Positions 7,469 through 16,880 are shown, counted from the first letter of the stretch. The stretch is 64,000 nt of DNA from Bacillus sp. EB01 (GCF_000613125.1 NZ_HG964497.1:4238826-4302825), one strand, 5' to 3'. Translations and numbers: made by a program. Notes: generated from the sequence alone by a model not told the origin.

Positions 7469-8893
7469 TTAGTTGCCTCCCTTTTCGCGGTTCTTGAACC
7501 AGTCACGGAACCTTTCTTTATTCGGTCCGGGGAAGTCGCGAGTATCGGTCCAGGCCTTCAGCGGGCCAGGGCCTTTTGTAATTTTATCGCCAGCCATGAA
7601 CGGATTCATAGCAGAAGGTGCCATTTTCGTACCCAGTTTATATAGCCCGGGAGATGAAGCACCGAAGCCAAAGGCTTTCATGAGCAATTTCTCGGAAACG
7701 GGAGCTTTGCCTTCTTTTTCAACAATCACTTGCCTATGTTTATGGAGAAGCTGATGTAATGGGATTTTAACCGGGCACACGTCCGTACAGGCCCCGCAAA
7801 GCGTCGAAGCATACGGTAACTCCTTATACTCATCATAACCTCCCAAAAGTGGAGAAAGGACTGCCCCAATAGGTCCGGAGTAGATTGAACCATAGGAATG
7901 GCCGCCAACATGCCGGTATACTGGACACACATTTATACATGCCGCACAACGGATGCATTGGAGAACTGAGCGGAACTCGCCTGCCAGAATATCCGATCTG
8001 CCATTGTCGATGATAACCAAATGGAACTCCTCGGGTCCATCAGCTTCTGGTTCCTGCCTTGGCCCAGTCAGTACCGTAATATAGCTGGTAAGCTTCTGTC
8101 CAACCGCGCTCCGGGTCAGCATGCTGACTAGAACTTCCATTTCCTCGAATGTTGGTACGAGCCTTTCCATGCCCATTACGGTAATCTGTGTTTTTGGCAG
8201 TGCTGTTACTAGATCAGCGTTACCTTCATTTGTCACAAGCGCAAATGAACCTGTTTCCGCTACAGCAAAATTGCAGCCTGTTATGCCGATATCGGCTGCC
8301 AAGTATTCCTTACGCAGCATTTCCCGGGCGTGGGCTGCCAGTTCTTCAGGCTTTGACGTTTTATCATAACCAAGCTTTTCGGCGAAAACATCCCTTATTT
8401 GCTCCTTATTTTTGTGAAGGGCCGGGACGACGATATGGGATGGCGGATCATGATCATCGACCTGGAGTATATACTCCCCAAGGTCAGTTTCAATTACTTC
8501 ACAGCCCGCTGCTTCAAGGGCTTGATTCATCGAAATTTCTTCTGAAACCATTGATTTGGCTTTTACAACCTTTTTGGCATTCTTCTTCTTTGCAACTTCC
8601 GTGATATAGGCACTTGCCTCTTCAGCTGTTTGGGCAAAATAGACATGTCCACCGCGCTTGGCGACATTTTCGCTTAGCTGATCCAGATAATAGTCAAGGT
8701 TATCAAGAACATGATGACGGATTTCTTCACCATGGTTCCGCCAATCCTCCCAATCACCTAGTTCCACCGTTACGTCCCGTCTTCTTGTACCCATCCTTTC
8801 CTGTGCTCCAGCAACAGCGCCTCGCATGAAAGAATCGTTTATGCCTTCCCTGACTCGTTCCTTGAATTGGTCCTGCCCGATTTTAATGGACAT
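7469..8893 (-). CDS. lutB: Lactate utilization iron-sulfur protein LutB
   Basis: A 474-residue protein with an N-terminal LUD domain (about 60-290) and C-terminal 4Fe-4S motifs [15 protein letters not shown] and [11 protein letters not shown], as in LutB. It takes part in oxidation of L-lactate to pyruvate, passing electrons towards the respiratory chain. I place the start at ATG 8891-8893 ([14 protein letters not shown]) because GGAGGGA lies directly upstream and the B. subtilis protein starts at the same point; an 11-codon upstream extension is unlikely. It lies 46 bases after lutA and 2 before lutC. Confidence 0.93.
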   Translation of the reverse strand: MSIKIGQDQFKERVREGINDSFMRGAVAGAQERMGTRRRDVTVELGDWEDWRNHGEEIRHHVLDNLDYYLDQLSENVAKRGGHVYFAQTAEEASAYITEVAKKKNAKKVVKAKSMVSEEISMNQALEAAGCEVIETDLGEYILQVDDHDPPSHIVVPALHKNKEQIRDVFAEKLGYDKTSKPEELAAHAREMLRKEYLAADIGITGCNFAVAETGSFALVTNEGNADLVTALPKTQITVMGMERLVPTFEEMEVLVSMLTRSAVGQKLTSYITVLTGPRQEPEADGPEEFHLVIIDNGRSDILAGEFRSVLQCIRCAACINVCPVYRHVGGHSYGSIYSGPIGAVLSPLLGGYDEYKELPYASTLCGACTDVCPVKIPLHQLLHKHRQVIVEKEGKAPVSEKLLMKAFGFGASSPGLYKLGTKMAPSAMNPFMAGDKITKGPGPLKAWTDTRDFPGPNKERFRDWFKNREKGGN

Positions 8894-8939
8894 ACTGGTA
8901 TCTCCCTCCATCCTGTTTCGAAACAAAAGCCAAAGGTTT

Positions 8940-9656
8940 TTATCTGCTATTCAACACTTCAGCAATATGCATGATTTTTATTGGTTTACCGAGCCTGTCA
9001 ATTCTGCCGCCAATATTCATTAAGCAGGCAGCATCCGCGCCGATTAAGTATTCCGCCCCTGTTTCCTCGACATGCTGGACCTTTTCATCAACCATCTGTT
9101 CGGAAATCTGGGCCATCTTGACGGCGAATGTTCCGCCAAATCCACAGCATTGCTCTTTACCAGGAAGCTCAGTAAATTCAAGTCCTTTTACATTTTTCAA
9201 TAGTTTCATAGGAGCTTCAACAACTCCGAGGAGCCTGGTCATATGGCAGGATGTGTGATATGTAACTTTGTGTTCAAACCGTGCTCCTACATCTTCAATT
9301 TTCAACACATCAACGATAAATTGGGTAAGCTCAAATGTTTTTTCGGCTAGTGCCTTTGCCTTCGGGCCATATATCTGGTCCGAAGCGAACAAGTGTGGAT
9401 ATTCACGAAACATTGTGGCACAAGAACCTGAAGGAGACACGACGACTTCTGCATGCTGAAACGTATCGATCATCCGTTTCATTGCTTCTTTTGATTCCTT
9501 CACATAACCGCTGTTATAAGCTGGCTGTCCACAACATACCTGAGATTCAGGAAATTCAACCTCGCATCCCAGCCGTTCCAATAGCTCGACTGTCGCCTTT
9601 CCAACATCACTTTGGAAAAGGTCAACAAGGCACGTTGCAAAAAGGGTTACCTTCAT
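8940..9656 (-). CDS. lutA: Lactate utilization protein LutA (CCG-domain Fe-S oxidoreductase)
   Basis: A 238-residue protein with two cysteine-rich CCG motifs, [11 protein letters not shown] near residue 40 and [10 protein letters not shown] near 170, the hallmark of the heterodisulfide-reductase-like iron-sulfur domain in LutA/GlcF. It is the first gene of the operon oxidising L-lactate to pyruvate. A LutR operator lies 47 bases upstream and a cre-like site about 110 bases upstream, so induction by lactate and repression by glucose are expected. Confidence 0.93.
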   Translation of the reverse strand: MKVTLFATCLVDLFQSDVGKATVELLERLGCEVEFPESQVCCGQPAYNSGYVKESKEAMKRMIDTFQHAEVVVSPSGSCATMFREYPHLFASDQIYGPKAKALAEKTFELTQFIVDVLKIEDVGARFEHKVTYHTSCHMTRLLGVVEAPMKLLKNVKGLEFTELPGKEQCCGFGGTFAVKMAQISEQMVDEKVQHVEETGAEYLIGADAACLMNIGGRIDRLGKPIKIMHIAEVLNSR

Positions 9657-9702
9657 CTTCTCTACTCTCCCTCATCTAGTTCATTACCATTTAAGTCAAC
9701 AG

Positions 9703-9715
9703 GTCATCTGATGAC
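9703..9715. promoter_or_regulatory. LutR operator of lutABC
   Basis: GTCATCTGATGAC fits the TCATC-N-GATGA motif I recall for B. subtilis LutR. On the minus strand it reads GTCATCAGATGAC, identical to the site before lutP at 10777-10789. It lies between the probable lutABC promoter and the lutA start. Confidence 0.85.
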
Positions 9716-9767
9716 TTAAAGAAAAAAATGGTAGGTTATTTAAATACTACTATAAAGCTACAAAATA

Positions 9768-9782
9768 ATGAAAGTGTTTTCA
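9768..9782. promoter_or_regulatory. cre-like site in the lutABC promoter region
   Basis: ATGAAAGTGTTTTCA matches the cre consensus with one mismatch (T for the central C). It lies between the lutR terminator and lutA and is the right kind of site for CcpA control of lactate use. Confidence 0.45.
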
Positions 9783-9794
9783 TATTATTTTTGT

Positions 9795-9821
9795 AAAAAA
9801 GCCTTTTTTGAAAAAAAGGCT
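9795..9821 (-). terminator. Terminator of lutR
   Basis: GCCTTTTTTGAAAAAAAGGC hairpin followed on the minus strand by six T, eight bases beyond the lutR stop. Confidence 0.75.
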
Positions 9822-9828
9822 CAAAGAT

Positions 9829-10557
9829 CTAAATTGAAATTGGCGCAGCTAAATAATATTTGGTCAGGATCTCTTCCACATTATTTAGATGCTCCAGCAT
9901 TAAAAGGCGCGATAGTTCTGGATTTTGTGCTGCGATTGCCTTGTAAATTGCCAAATGTTCATCATATAGTTTTTCGGTCGTAGTTTGTTTGGAAAATAAC
10001 CATAGTTTCCGTGTCTCCTTCATTGTTTCGCCCATAAGGCTTGATACCTGCTGCATCAAGTTCAGCAACATAGGGTTTTGTGCAGCCTCGGCAACAGCAA
10101 AATGAAATTGAAGATCAGCCTGTTCCCCTAGTTCCTCGTTGCCATGTGCCCTTTTCATTTCTTCCAATGCCCGCTCCATATTCAAAAGCTGATCAGGGCT
10201 TCGCTTTAAAGCTGCGGCTGAGGCAGTTCCAGTCTCAAGAATCTTCCTAAGCTCGAGCAAGTTTTCGATATCTTTCTTATTCATCAATATGGATGTTGAG
10301 AGAGGAAAAGATATGTCACTGGATGTTATCTCTTTAACAAAGGTTCCTTCACCTTGCCTCATTTCAATTAATCCCATTGCCTTAAGTGCCGATAATGCCT
10401 CACGAACTGCAGACCTGCCGACCTGGAAGTTTTCAGCCAATTGCTGAACAGAATCCAGTCTTTCCCCTGGCCTTACTTCCCCTTTTCGAATCATTTCATG
10501 AAGGATCTCTGCAATTTCTTCATATATTTTTTTTGGTTTTATTTTTTTGTAATTCAA
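9829..10557 (-). CDS. lutR: GntR/FadR-family lactate regulator LutR
   Basis: The 242-residue protein has an N-terminal winged helix (about 5-75: GERLDSVQQLAENFQVGRSA, then VREALSALKAMGLIEMRQGEGTF in two overlapping stretches) and an all-helical FadR-type C-terminal ligand domain (about 95-235). It closely resembles B. subtilis LutR, the repressor of lutABC and lutP relieved by lactate. The start is TTG 10555-10557 with AGGGGC upstream. Its position between lutABC and lutP, both carrying the same operator, supports the call. Confidence 0.92.
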   Translation of the reverse strand: MNYKKIKPKKIYEEIAEILHEMIRKGEVRPGERLDSVQQLAENFQVGRSAVREALSALKAMGLIEMRQGEGTFVKEITSSDISFPLSTSILMNKKDIENLLELRKILETGTASAAALKRSPDQLLNMERALEEMKRAHGNEELGEQADLQFHFAVAEAAQNPMLLNLMQQVSSLMGETMKETRKLWLFSKQTTTEKLYDEHLAIYKAIAAQNPELSRLLMLEHLNNVEEILTKYYLAAPISI

Positions 10558-10726
10558 TAAATTCAGCCCCTAAATGGTCTTTCTGCCAATTGCTTTTCTA
10601 TTATACAACGTTTCTAGCTGAATGATTATAAAACCTTGCCTTCCAGATAAAACAAATTTTTCCACAACCGTTTCCCCTCTCAATATAGTAATAAAGTTAC
10701 TTTTTAGAAAATTTATGCAAAATATA

Positions 10727-10755
10727 TTGTTTTTTACAAGAATGACAAATATAAT
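10727..10755 (+). promoter_or_regulatory. Sigma-A-type promoter of lutP
   Basis: TTGTTT (10727-10732), a 17-base spacer and TATAAT (10750-10755). Transcription would start near 10762, upstream of the LutR operator and the cre box, so both proteins could block elongation or initiation. Confidence 0.6.
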
Positions 10756-10776
10756 TTTTGCTAGGGAAGAAGTCTA

Positions 10777-10789
10777 GTCATCAGATGAC
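10777..10789. promoter_or_regulatory. LutR operator of lutP
   Basis: GTCATCAGATGAC, a 13-bp odd palindrome identical to the minus-strand reading of the lutA site. It lies just downstream of the predicted lutP transcription start. Confidence 0.87.
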
Positions 10790-10801
10790 CTAATCTTTTT
10801 T

Positions 10802-10816
10802 ATGAAAGCGTTTTAA
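10802..10816. promoter_or_regulatory. cre-like site in the lutP leader
   Basis: ATGAAAGCGTTTTAA matches the cre consensus with one mismatch at the penultimate defined position. It lies downstream of the predicted transcription start, a typical roadblock position for CcpA. Confidence 0.5.
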
Positions 10817-10889
10817 ACATCGGGAGAAGGAGGAAATGTCCGGGGGGACAGAACAATTAAATTCCAAGCTAAACTGGGGGGTTACGCTA

Positions 10890-12587
10890 ATGAGTTTTAC
10901 ACAAAATTTTACTGCGGTAGGGGATAACCTTGCTTTGTCCGCAATAGTAGCAATCGTTCCTATTCTTTATTTCTTCTGGGCACTGGCCATTAAACGAATG
11001 AAAGGCCATGTTGCAGGCTTAACCACACTATTAATTGCCATTGTTCTCGCTGTCTTCGCTTATAAAATGCCGGCAGGGCTTGCCGTCATGTCCGCAACAC
11101 AAGGCGCAGTTTATGGTATCCTGCCAATTGGATGGATTATCATTACATCCGTCTTCCTTTACAAACTAACCGTAAAAACTGGCCAATTTGATATTATCAG
11201 AAGCTCTGTCCTTACAATCACAGAGGACAGGCGCCTGCAAGCACTTTTGGTAGCTTTCTCATTTGGGGCTTTCCTTGAAGGGGCCGCCGGGTTTGGCGCA
11301 CCAGTTGCCATTTCCGCGGCACTGTTAGTAGGGTTAGGTTTTAATCCACTCTATGCCGCAGGTCTTTGCTTAATTGCCAACACTGCACCTGTTGCATTTG
11401 GAGCAATTGGCATTCCGATTATCGCAGTAGAAGGCCCGACTGGGATTCCTGCCATGGAAATTTCCAAAATGGTCGGCCGCCAGCTGCCGTTCCTGTCTGT
11501 GTTCATTCCGTTTTATCTAGTTATGATCATGGCTGGCTGGAAGCGTACAATTGAAGTCCTGCCAGCAATTGCTGTTTCTGGTATTTCCTTTGCGGTAACT
11601 CAATACTTGTCCTCCAATTTCCTTGGACCTGAGCTTCCGGATATCCTGTCTTCCCTTGTTTCACTCTTTGCTCTTGCTATTTTCCTTCGTTTCTGGAAGC
11701 CTAAAACAATTTTCCGTTTCTCTGCTGAACAGGAACTGGCAGCAACTTCAGCTGCTAAGAAAACAAGTGCGGGTCAGGATCTGAAATATACTCCTGGACA
11801 AATCTTTAAAGCCTGGTCACCGTTCCTTATATTGACAGCCATTATCTCGCTTTGGGGCATTCCAACCATCAAACAGGCCCTGACTGGAATTTACGCAGGA
11901 GAAAACGTAATTCTGAAAGCACTAAATGGAATTGGACAAGCCTTATCGTTCCATCCGGAAGTTCCATTCCTGAACAACAATATTATTGATTTAGCCGGGA
12001 AACAGCTTCCAGCTCTCTATAAACTCGATATCCTTGGCGCAGCTGGAACGGCTATTCTAATTGCAGCAATCATTTCCAAATTCATAGTAAAAATCAGCTG
12101 GCGCGGCTTCTTTCAGGCCTTTGGCGAAACGCTTAATGAATTGAAATTCCCGATTTTGACTATCGCATCGGTTGTTGCATTTGCCTACGTTACAAATGCT
12201 TCAGGAATGAGTACAACACTCGGTATGACGCTCGCAAAAACAGGTTCGATCCTGTTCCCATTCTTCTCGCCATTCCTTGGCTGGCTCGGGGTATTCATTA
12301 CGGGTTCCGATACAAGCGCAAACCTTTTGTTTGGAAACCTGCAGAAAATCACAGCGAACAATATCGGCATGAGCGAAGTCCTTGCAGTTGCAGCAAACTC
12401 TTCGGGCGGTGTAACAGGAAAAATGATTTCCCCGCAATCCATTGCAGTGGCATGCGCTGCGGTTGGACTCGCGGGAAAAGAATCCGACTTGTTCCGCTTC
12501 ACAATTAAACATAGTTTGTTCCTTGTCACATTGATTGGTATTATGACATGGTTGCAGCATAATTTCTTTAGTTGGATGATTCCTTAA
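10890..12587 (+). CDS. lutP: L-lactate permease LutP (LctP family)
   Basis: A 565-residue integral membrane protein with about 12-14 hydrophobic segments and LctP family motifs FSFGAFLEGAAGFGAPVA and ITGSDTSANLLFG. It imports lactate, probably with protons, for LutABC. I prefer the ATG at 10890 (MSFTQNFTAVGDNL) because GGGGG precedes it at 8 bases and the alignment with B. subtilis LutP starts here. An ATG at 10836 is in frame, but it sits only two bases from AGGAGG, and the 18 extra residues look non-conserved. The gene diverges from lutR and shares its operator with lutABC. Confidence 0.93.
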   Translation: MSFTQNFTAVGDNLALSAIVAIVPILYFFWALAIKRMKGHVAGLTTLLIAIVLAVFAYKMPAGLAVMSATQGAVYGILPIGWIIITSVFLYKLTVKTGQFDIIRSSVLTITEDRRLQALLVAFSFGAFLEGAAGFGAPVAISAALLVGLGFNPLYAAGLCLIANTAPVAFGAIGIPIIAVEGPTGIPAMEISKMVGRQLPFLSVFIPFYLVMIMAGWKRTIEVLPAIAVSGISFAVTQYLSSNFLGPELPDILSSLVSLFALAIFLRFWKPKTIFRFSAEQELAATSAAKKTSAGQDLKYTPGQIFKAWSPFLILTAIISLWGIPTIKQALTGIYAGENVILKALNGIGQALSFHPEVPFLNNNIIDLAGKQLPALYKLDILGAAGTAILIAAIISKFIVKISWRGFFQAFGETLNELKFPILTIASVVAFAYVTNASGMSTTLGMTLAKTGSILFPFFSPFLGWLGVFITGSDTSANLLFGNLQKITANNIGMSEVLAVAANSSGGVTGKMISPQSIAVACAAVGLAGKESDLFRFTIKHSLFLVTLIGIMTWLQHNFFSWMIP

Positions 12588-12604
12588 ATCGATTAGAAAT
12601 AGGC

Positions 12605-12638
12605 TGTCCCGAAGTATATACTTTGGGGCATCTTTTTT
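12605..12638 (+). terminator. Terminator of lutP
   Basis: GTCCCGAAG-TATATA-CTTTGGGGC forms a stem with G-U pairs followed by TCTTTTTT, about 20 bases after the lutP stop. Confidence 0.65.
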
Positions 12639-12665
12639 ATGTTATGAAAAAATGAATCACCTAGT

Positions 12666-12709
12666 CTTCATGGACAATATGACATAAAGAAATCAAAAAT
12701 GTCCTTGGA
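12666..12709. repeat. Degenerate copy of the short inverted-repeat element
   Basis: TCTTCATGGACA and TGTCCTTGGA flank an AT-rich spacer; the order and sequence parallel the better copy at 23535-23577. The surrounding 300-base intergenic stretch (12588-12887) otherwise holds only the lutP terminator and an AT-rich promoter region before the radical SAM gene. Confidence 0.4.
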
Positions 12710-12887
12710 TAGGTAACCTATAGACAGAATGGTACTGGATAATCCGTTAATGATTCTTGGATGGGTAATCCTGACAAAGTACCTCTTTTTATGTACTGCT
12801 ACTCCCCCATCCTCGGCCCCTTCCTTTTACAACCCATAACTTGTATACTAAAATATTACTTAACACTTATATGTAGGGAGTAAGTTC

Positions 12888-14633
12888 ATGAAAATTATAT
12901 GTTCAACACTTAACGCAAAATATATTCATACAAATCTGGCCATCCGCTACTTAAAGGCATATGCGGAACCGGAATTTACTGTTGAGCTTGCAGAATATAC
13001 AATCAAGGATCCTGCGATGAATATCGTTTCAGACTTGATTGCAAAAAAGCCTGATGTTCTTGGATTCAGCTGTTACATTTGGAATATTGAAGAAACCATT
13101 AAAGTTGTATCAATGATCAAAAAAATCAATCCGGATATCGCCATCGTATTTGGTGGACCAGAAGTTACTTATGATACTGTAGAATGGCTTGAGCGTCATC
13201 CTGAAGTAGATTATATTGTTGTTGGCGAAGGCGAAATCGCATTTAAGGAATTTCTTGTCCAATTCTCCAGTTCTTCTCCGGATCTAAGTAAAGTTCCAGG
13301 TCTTACTTTCCGAAAAAATGGGAAAGTGAAGCTGAATCTGCAGGCAGGAAAGCTTGATTTGAAAGAAATCCCTTCCCCGTATCGGTTTCCTGAGGACGCT
13401 CCATATCTTGGCAAAAGGGTAACCTACATTGAGACAAGCAGGGGCTGTCCATTCAGTTGCCAGTTCTGCCTTTCTTCTATAGAAGTTGGTGTGCGGTATT
13501 TTGACAGGGAGAAAATAAAAGAAGATATTCGTTACCTAATGGCCAATGGAGCTAAAACCATAAAGTTCGTTGACCGAACCTTCAATATAAGCAGAAGTTA
13601 CGCCATGGAAATGTTCCGTTTTCTTATTGATGAACATGTGCCCGGAACTGTTTTTCAATTTGAAATCACCGCAGATATCATGCGTCCCGAGGTAATAGAA
13701 TTTCTAAATCAGGAAGCTCCAAAAGGGTTATTCCGTTTTGAAATTGGCGTTCAGTCAACAAATGACTACACTAATGAACTTGTCATGAGAAAGCAAAATT
13801 TTGAAAAGCTAAAGCGTACCGTCACGATGGTTAAAGATGGCGGCAAAATCGACCAGCACCTCGATTTGATCGCAGGCTTGCCTGAAGAGAATTATTTTTC
13901 ATTTAGGAAGACATTCAATGATGTATTTGAAATGAGGCCGGAGGAACTTCAACTTGGTTTTCTAAAAATGCTGCGCGGTACAGGCGTTAGGTTGCGGGCA
14001 AATGAACATGATTATATTTATATGGACCATGCTCCATATGAAATACTCGGAAACAATGTCCTTCCTTTCGAGGATATCATCCGCATTAAACAGGTGGAAG
14101 ATGTATTGGAAAAATATTGGAACAGCCATCGGATGGATGCTACTATTGAATATTTGATTCAATATGTGTTTGAGTCTCCTTTTGACTTCTTTCAGGAATT
14201 TGGGGCATATTGGGATTCAAAAGGATGGGCTAGAATTGGCCATCAGCTTGAAGATTTGTTTAAGAGGCTTCATGAATTTTTAAAGGAAAGAAATATAGCC
14301 AATCTTGAGATTGTCGAAGGTTTGATGAAGGTTGATTACTTGTCCAGACAGAAATATAGCCCGCGTAAGCCTTGGTGGGACAGCCGCTATTCCAAAAAAG
14401 AGCTAGGCAGCAAGTATCAATTGCTTCTGCAAAACCCCTTGATTGCCGGTCCTGCCTTTAAGGCATTGGAATTATCGGAAAAAGAGCTTTATAAGCATAC
14501 CCTGCTTGAGAAAGTCCCATTTGACATAGGAATTTTCCAAACAACAGGGGAAATACGGCCAATCGAATCGGTACTCGTCGTCTATTATGATCCAACTGGC
14601 AAGGGGCCTATTATTTCTTCATTCGCATCATAA
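12888..14633 (+). CDS. B12-binding domain radical SAM protein with DUF4080 C-terminus
   Basis: The 581-residue protein has an N-terminal cobalamin-binding-like Rossmann fold (residues 1-135, with VVGEGEIAFKEFL at its end), a radical SAM core whose cluster motif is CPFSCQFC (about residue 190), and a C-terminal region of the DUF4080 type. Such class B radical SAM enzymes usually catalyse methylation or other difficult C-C chemistry on an unknown substrate. The start follows TAGGGAG. It is monocistronic and ends in a strong terminator shared with the next, convergent gene. The precise reaction cannot be told. Confidence 0.85.
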   Translation: MKIICSTLNAKYIHTNLAIRYLKAYAEPEFTVELAEYTIKDPAMNIVSDLIAKKPDVLGFSCYIWNIEETIKVVSMIKKINPDIAIVFGGPEVTYDTVEWLERHPEVDYIVVGEGEIAFKEFLVQFSSSSPDLSKVPGLTFRKNGKVKLNLQAGKLDLKEIPSPYRFPEDAPYLGKRVTYIETSRGCPFSCQFCLSSIEVGVRYFDREKIKEDIRYLMANGAKTIKFVDRTFNISRSYAMEMFRFLIDEHVPGTVFQFEITADIMRPEVIEFLNQEAPKGLFRFEIGVQSTNDYTNELVMRKQNFEKLKRTVTMVKDGGKIDQHLDLIAGLPEENYFSFRKTFNDVFEMRPEELQLGFLKMLRGTGVRLRANEHDYIYMDHAPYEILGNNVLPFEDIIRIKQVEDVLEKYWNSHRMDATIEYLIQYVFESPFDFFQEFGAYWDSKGWARIGHQLEDLFKRLHEFLKERNIANLEIVEGLMKVDYLSRQKYSPRKPWWDSRYSKKELGSKYQLLLQNPLIAGPAFKALELSEKELYKHTLLEKVPFDIGIFQTTGEIRPIESVLVVYYDPTGKGPIISSFAS

Positions 14634-14652
14634 GCCGGTTTTAAACCGGCTT
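14632..14652. terminator. Bidirectional terminator after the radical SAM gene
   Basis: AAGCCGGTTTTAAACCGGCTT forms a perfect 10-bp stem, followed on the plus strand by ATTTTTTC. It overlaps the stop codons of the radical SAM gene and of the convergent small gene. Confidence 0.85.
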
Positions 14653-14967
14653 ATTTTTTCTTTTCATCCTTCTCTTTTTTCACTTGTTTTTCTTCTTTAT
14701 GCCAGCGTTCAGCAAACAGTTCATAAAGCTTGATCCCATTTACATCACCAAACTCTATGCCAAACTCTTCGTAAAATTCCTTATTGGGCTGCCTCGAACC
14801 TTTCATCAGCCTCGCCCTTTCCTTCCCTGTTTTGAATTTCTGTTGGCCCCTTTCATCGGGTCTTCTTCATGTGCCAATTCAGCCGAAAAATCTGATTCAA
14901 TTGAGTTTTTGTGCGGGGTCTTGCTATATTTCTCGACTGCATTACGTTCAGCTTTCCGTTTTGCCAT
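14651..14967 (-). pseudogene. Small conserved-looking gene broken by a one-base frameshift
   Basis: From ATG 14967 (preceded by AAGGAGGAG) the first frame codes MAKRKAERNAVEKYSKTPHK onward and stops at 14806 after 53 residues. The continuing coding sense is in the -1 frame: without any start, it reads DERGQQKFKTGKERARLMKG, then on to ...EFYEEFGIEFGDVNG and a Lys/Glu-rich tail, stopping at 14651. Adding one C to the CCC at about 14840 would join both into a hydrophilic protein of about 105 residues. Alternatively the downstream ATG at 14806, which overlaps the first stop (TGATG), starts a coupled 51-residue protein. A real mutation, a sequencing indel or two small proteins are all possible. 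Family unknown to me. Confidence 0.5.
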
Positions 14968-15137
14968 TCCTGACTCCTCCTTATTCTTAACTCCAGCAGC
15001 CTTAGTTTTGCCCCTTTAGCACCTTTCATTCATTCCCCACGAACTTATTTAGAAATTAGAGACTCGGGGCTGCTCTTCATGGATGCAGGATAAAATCACT
15101 GCTGATTTTAAACAATAAAAAGAAAGGAGGAATTACA

Positions 15138-15482
15138 ATGAAAGAAGAAAAAAAGACCGGGATTCTACAAATTGACGGAACAATGCCTCATCAAATCAAT
15201 GCTGCTGATTTCTCAGAAACCAGTATTGAAATAAAACCCCCATTCAAAAATAAACATGGGGTAGTCATCGGGGACAGCCATTATGCTTCTCCCAATTCAC
15301 CGCTGGAAAATTGGACGGCAGAAACAGACCCGGAGATCATGGCTGGGGATGAATGGGTGCATCCTACAAATGATATCGGCTGGAATAGCCCAGAAAACCG
15401 GGAATTACTAGAAAGCAAACGCAAGCCAAATGCTGTGCCTTTTATGCACCCGGATAAAGATACAAGTAAAGGAACTGACTGA
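15138..15482 (+). CDS. DUF3905-like small protein
   Basis: A 114-residue hydrophilic protein preceded by AAAGGAGGAATTACA. The segment HPTNDIGWNSPENRELLE and the GDSHYASPNSPLENW region resemble the DUF3905 family of bacilli, whose function is unknown. No signal peptide, membrane segment or metal motif is visible. It stands alone between the broken small gene and the glycolate regulator. Confidence 0.65.
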   Translation: MKEEKKTGILQIDGTMPHQINAADFSETSIEIKPPFKNKHGVVIGDSHYASPNSPLENWTAETDPEIMAGDEWVHPTNDIGWNSPENRELLESKRKPNAVPFMHPDKDTSKGTD

Positions 15483-15639
15483 ACTATAACTTCTTTAGAA
15501 AACGATTAATGATGAATAGTCTGGAAATAGTTATAGCACCTCCTCAATCCCTTCTTTATAATAAGAAGTATAACTTTGTGTTGCCGGTTCAGGGAAGTTT
15601 TCCGGGGCAACAACTAATGAAAGAGCAGGAGGTGGAAAG

Positions 15640-16767
15640 TTGATTTTTCCAGAGCTTGCAGAAAAAATTGTTAAGGAAGTAAGTAAACTTATTGATGAAG
15701 ATCTTATTGTGGCGAATACAGATGGAATCATAATAGCGAGCACGGATAACTCGAGAATCGGCTCCTTTCATGAAGGAGCATCGATTGTCGCAAAAGAAAA
15801 ACAAAAACTAATCATTACAAAAGACGATCAGCAGAAATTAAAAGGTGTAAAAGCTGGTATTAATTTCCCGATTTTCTTTCAAAAAGATGTTATCGGTATA
15901 ATCGGAATAACAGGAGATCCCTCATCCGTTACACCGTTCGGGGAAATTGTCAGAAAGATGACTGAACTTCTGATTAGCGAGAATTATTTTTACAGTCAGT
16001 ATGAATGGCAATCGCGGGCCGTTGAGTCATTCGTTATGGATTTGATTCAATTAAAGGATTGGGGCGAAAGCTTTACCGACCGGGCAAGGCTTCTTTCAAT
16101 TGACCTAACAATTGATAGAGTTGCCGTTATAATTGAATTGCGGAATATTGGGCAGCCCCTTCCACGAGATGCATGGGTTACAATTTTAGGCTGGCATAAT
16201 TTTTTTCCATCAGATGTGTCCGCCCGTTGGGGAAATGACCGCATCATCCTCCTGCTTGATCATTCCAGACATAAAACACGGAGTGAGATTTATTCGTCAC
16301 TTCACCAGTTTGCAAATTTTATTAGCTCTGTTTCAGGATGCAATGCCTTTATAGGAATAGGTCCTGCAGCCAAACCTAGAGACATCCAGCACGCGTACCT
16401 TCATGCCGTACGAGCATTGAAAATAGCCAGCACCGCAAACCCAATTATCTTTGACGAAGATTTGACACTTGAAATGCTTCTGGATGCCCTTAACCCTACC
16501 TTAAAGAGAGAGTTTCTCTCTCGTGCAATCGGCTCACTCCTCCATGAAAAAGAACTCCTGCAGACAATTCAAGAGCTTTTTGTACAAAACAATTCAATGA
16601 AGCTAACTGCAGCCAGCCTCCATATCCATATTAACACCCTCCACTACCGACTAAAAAAAATCGAGGACCTGACAGGCCTCGATCTAAAAAAGACAAATGA
16701 TATGATAACTCTTTATTTAGCTTTATTGATTTTGGAAGAACAAACAAATAATTCTCGTTTAGATTAA
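15640..16767 (+). CDS. CdaR/PucR-type regulator, YsfB-like, of the glycolate oxidase genes
   Basis: The 375-residue protein has an N-terminal diacid/sugar-acid recognition domain (about 1-135, IVANTDGIIIASTDNSRIGS) and a C-terminal PucR-type helix-turn-helix (about 310-370, AASLHIHINTLHYRLKKIED). This is the architecture of B. subtilis YsfB and E. coli CdaR. The start is TTG 15640 with GGAGGTGG upstream. It lies upstream of glcD-glcF in the same order as ysfB-ysfC-ysfD, so it probably activates those genes in response to glycolate or a related acid; the ligand is inferred. Confidence 0.83.
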   Translation: MIFPELAEKIVKEVSKLIDEDLIVANTDGIIIASTDNSRIGSFHEGASIVAKEKQKLIITKDDQQKLKGVKAGINFPIFFQKDVIGIIGITGDPSSVTPFGEIVRKMTELLISENYFYSQYEWQSRAVESFVMDLIQLKDWGESFTDRARLLSIDLTIDRVAVIIELRNIGQPLPRDAWVTILGWHNFFPSDVSARWGNDRIILLLDHSRHKTRSEIYSSLHQFANFISSVSGCNAFIGIGPAAKPRDIQHAYLHAVRALKIASTANPIIFDEDLTLEMLLDALNPTLKREFLSRAIGSLLHEKELLQTIQELFVQNNSMKLTAASLHIHINTLHYRLKKIEDLTGLDLKKTNDMITLYLALLILEEQTNNSRLD

Positions 16768-16789
16768 TAATATTTGTAGATTTACACAT

Positions 16790-16814
16790 AGCAGGCAACC
16801 GCCTGCTTTTTTTA
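16790..16814 (+). terminator. Terminator after the CdaR-like gene
   Basis: AGCAGGC-AACCC-GCCTGCT followed by TTTTTT, 22 bases after the stop codon. It separates the regulator from glcDF. Confidence 0.8.
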
Positions 16815-16846
16815 TAATAAGATTAAGACTATTCTTAATTGGTTTA

Positions 16847-16861
16847 TGAAAGCGGTTTATT
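16847..16861. promoter_or_regulatory. cre-like site upstream of glcD
   Basis: ATGAAAGCGGTTTAT matches the cre consensus with one mismatch. It lies 20 bases before the glcD start codon, where CcpA could block transcription. Confidence 0.45.
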
Positions 16862-16880
16862 CAGATGGGAGGAAAAACGA

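Noticed and set aside
10836..10889. An N-terminal extension of lutP beginning at ATG 10836
   Set aside because: The ATG is only two bases from AGGAGG, the 18 residues are not like the permease family, and a better ribosome-binding site precedes ATG 10890.
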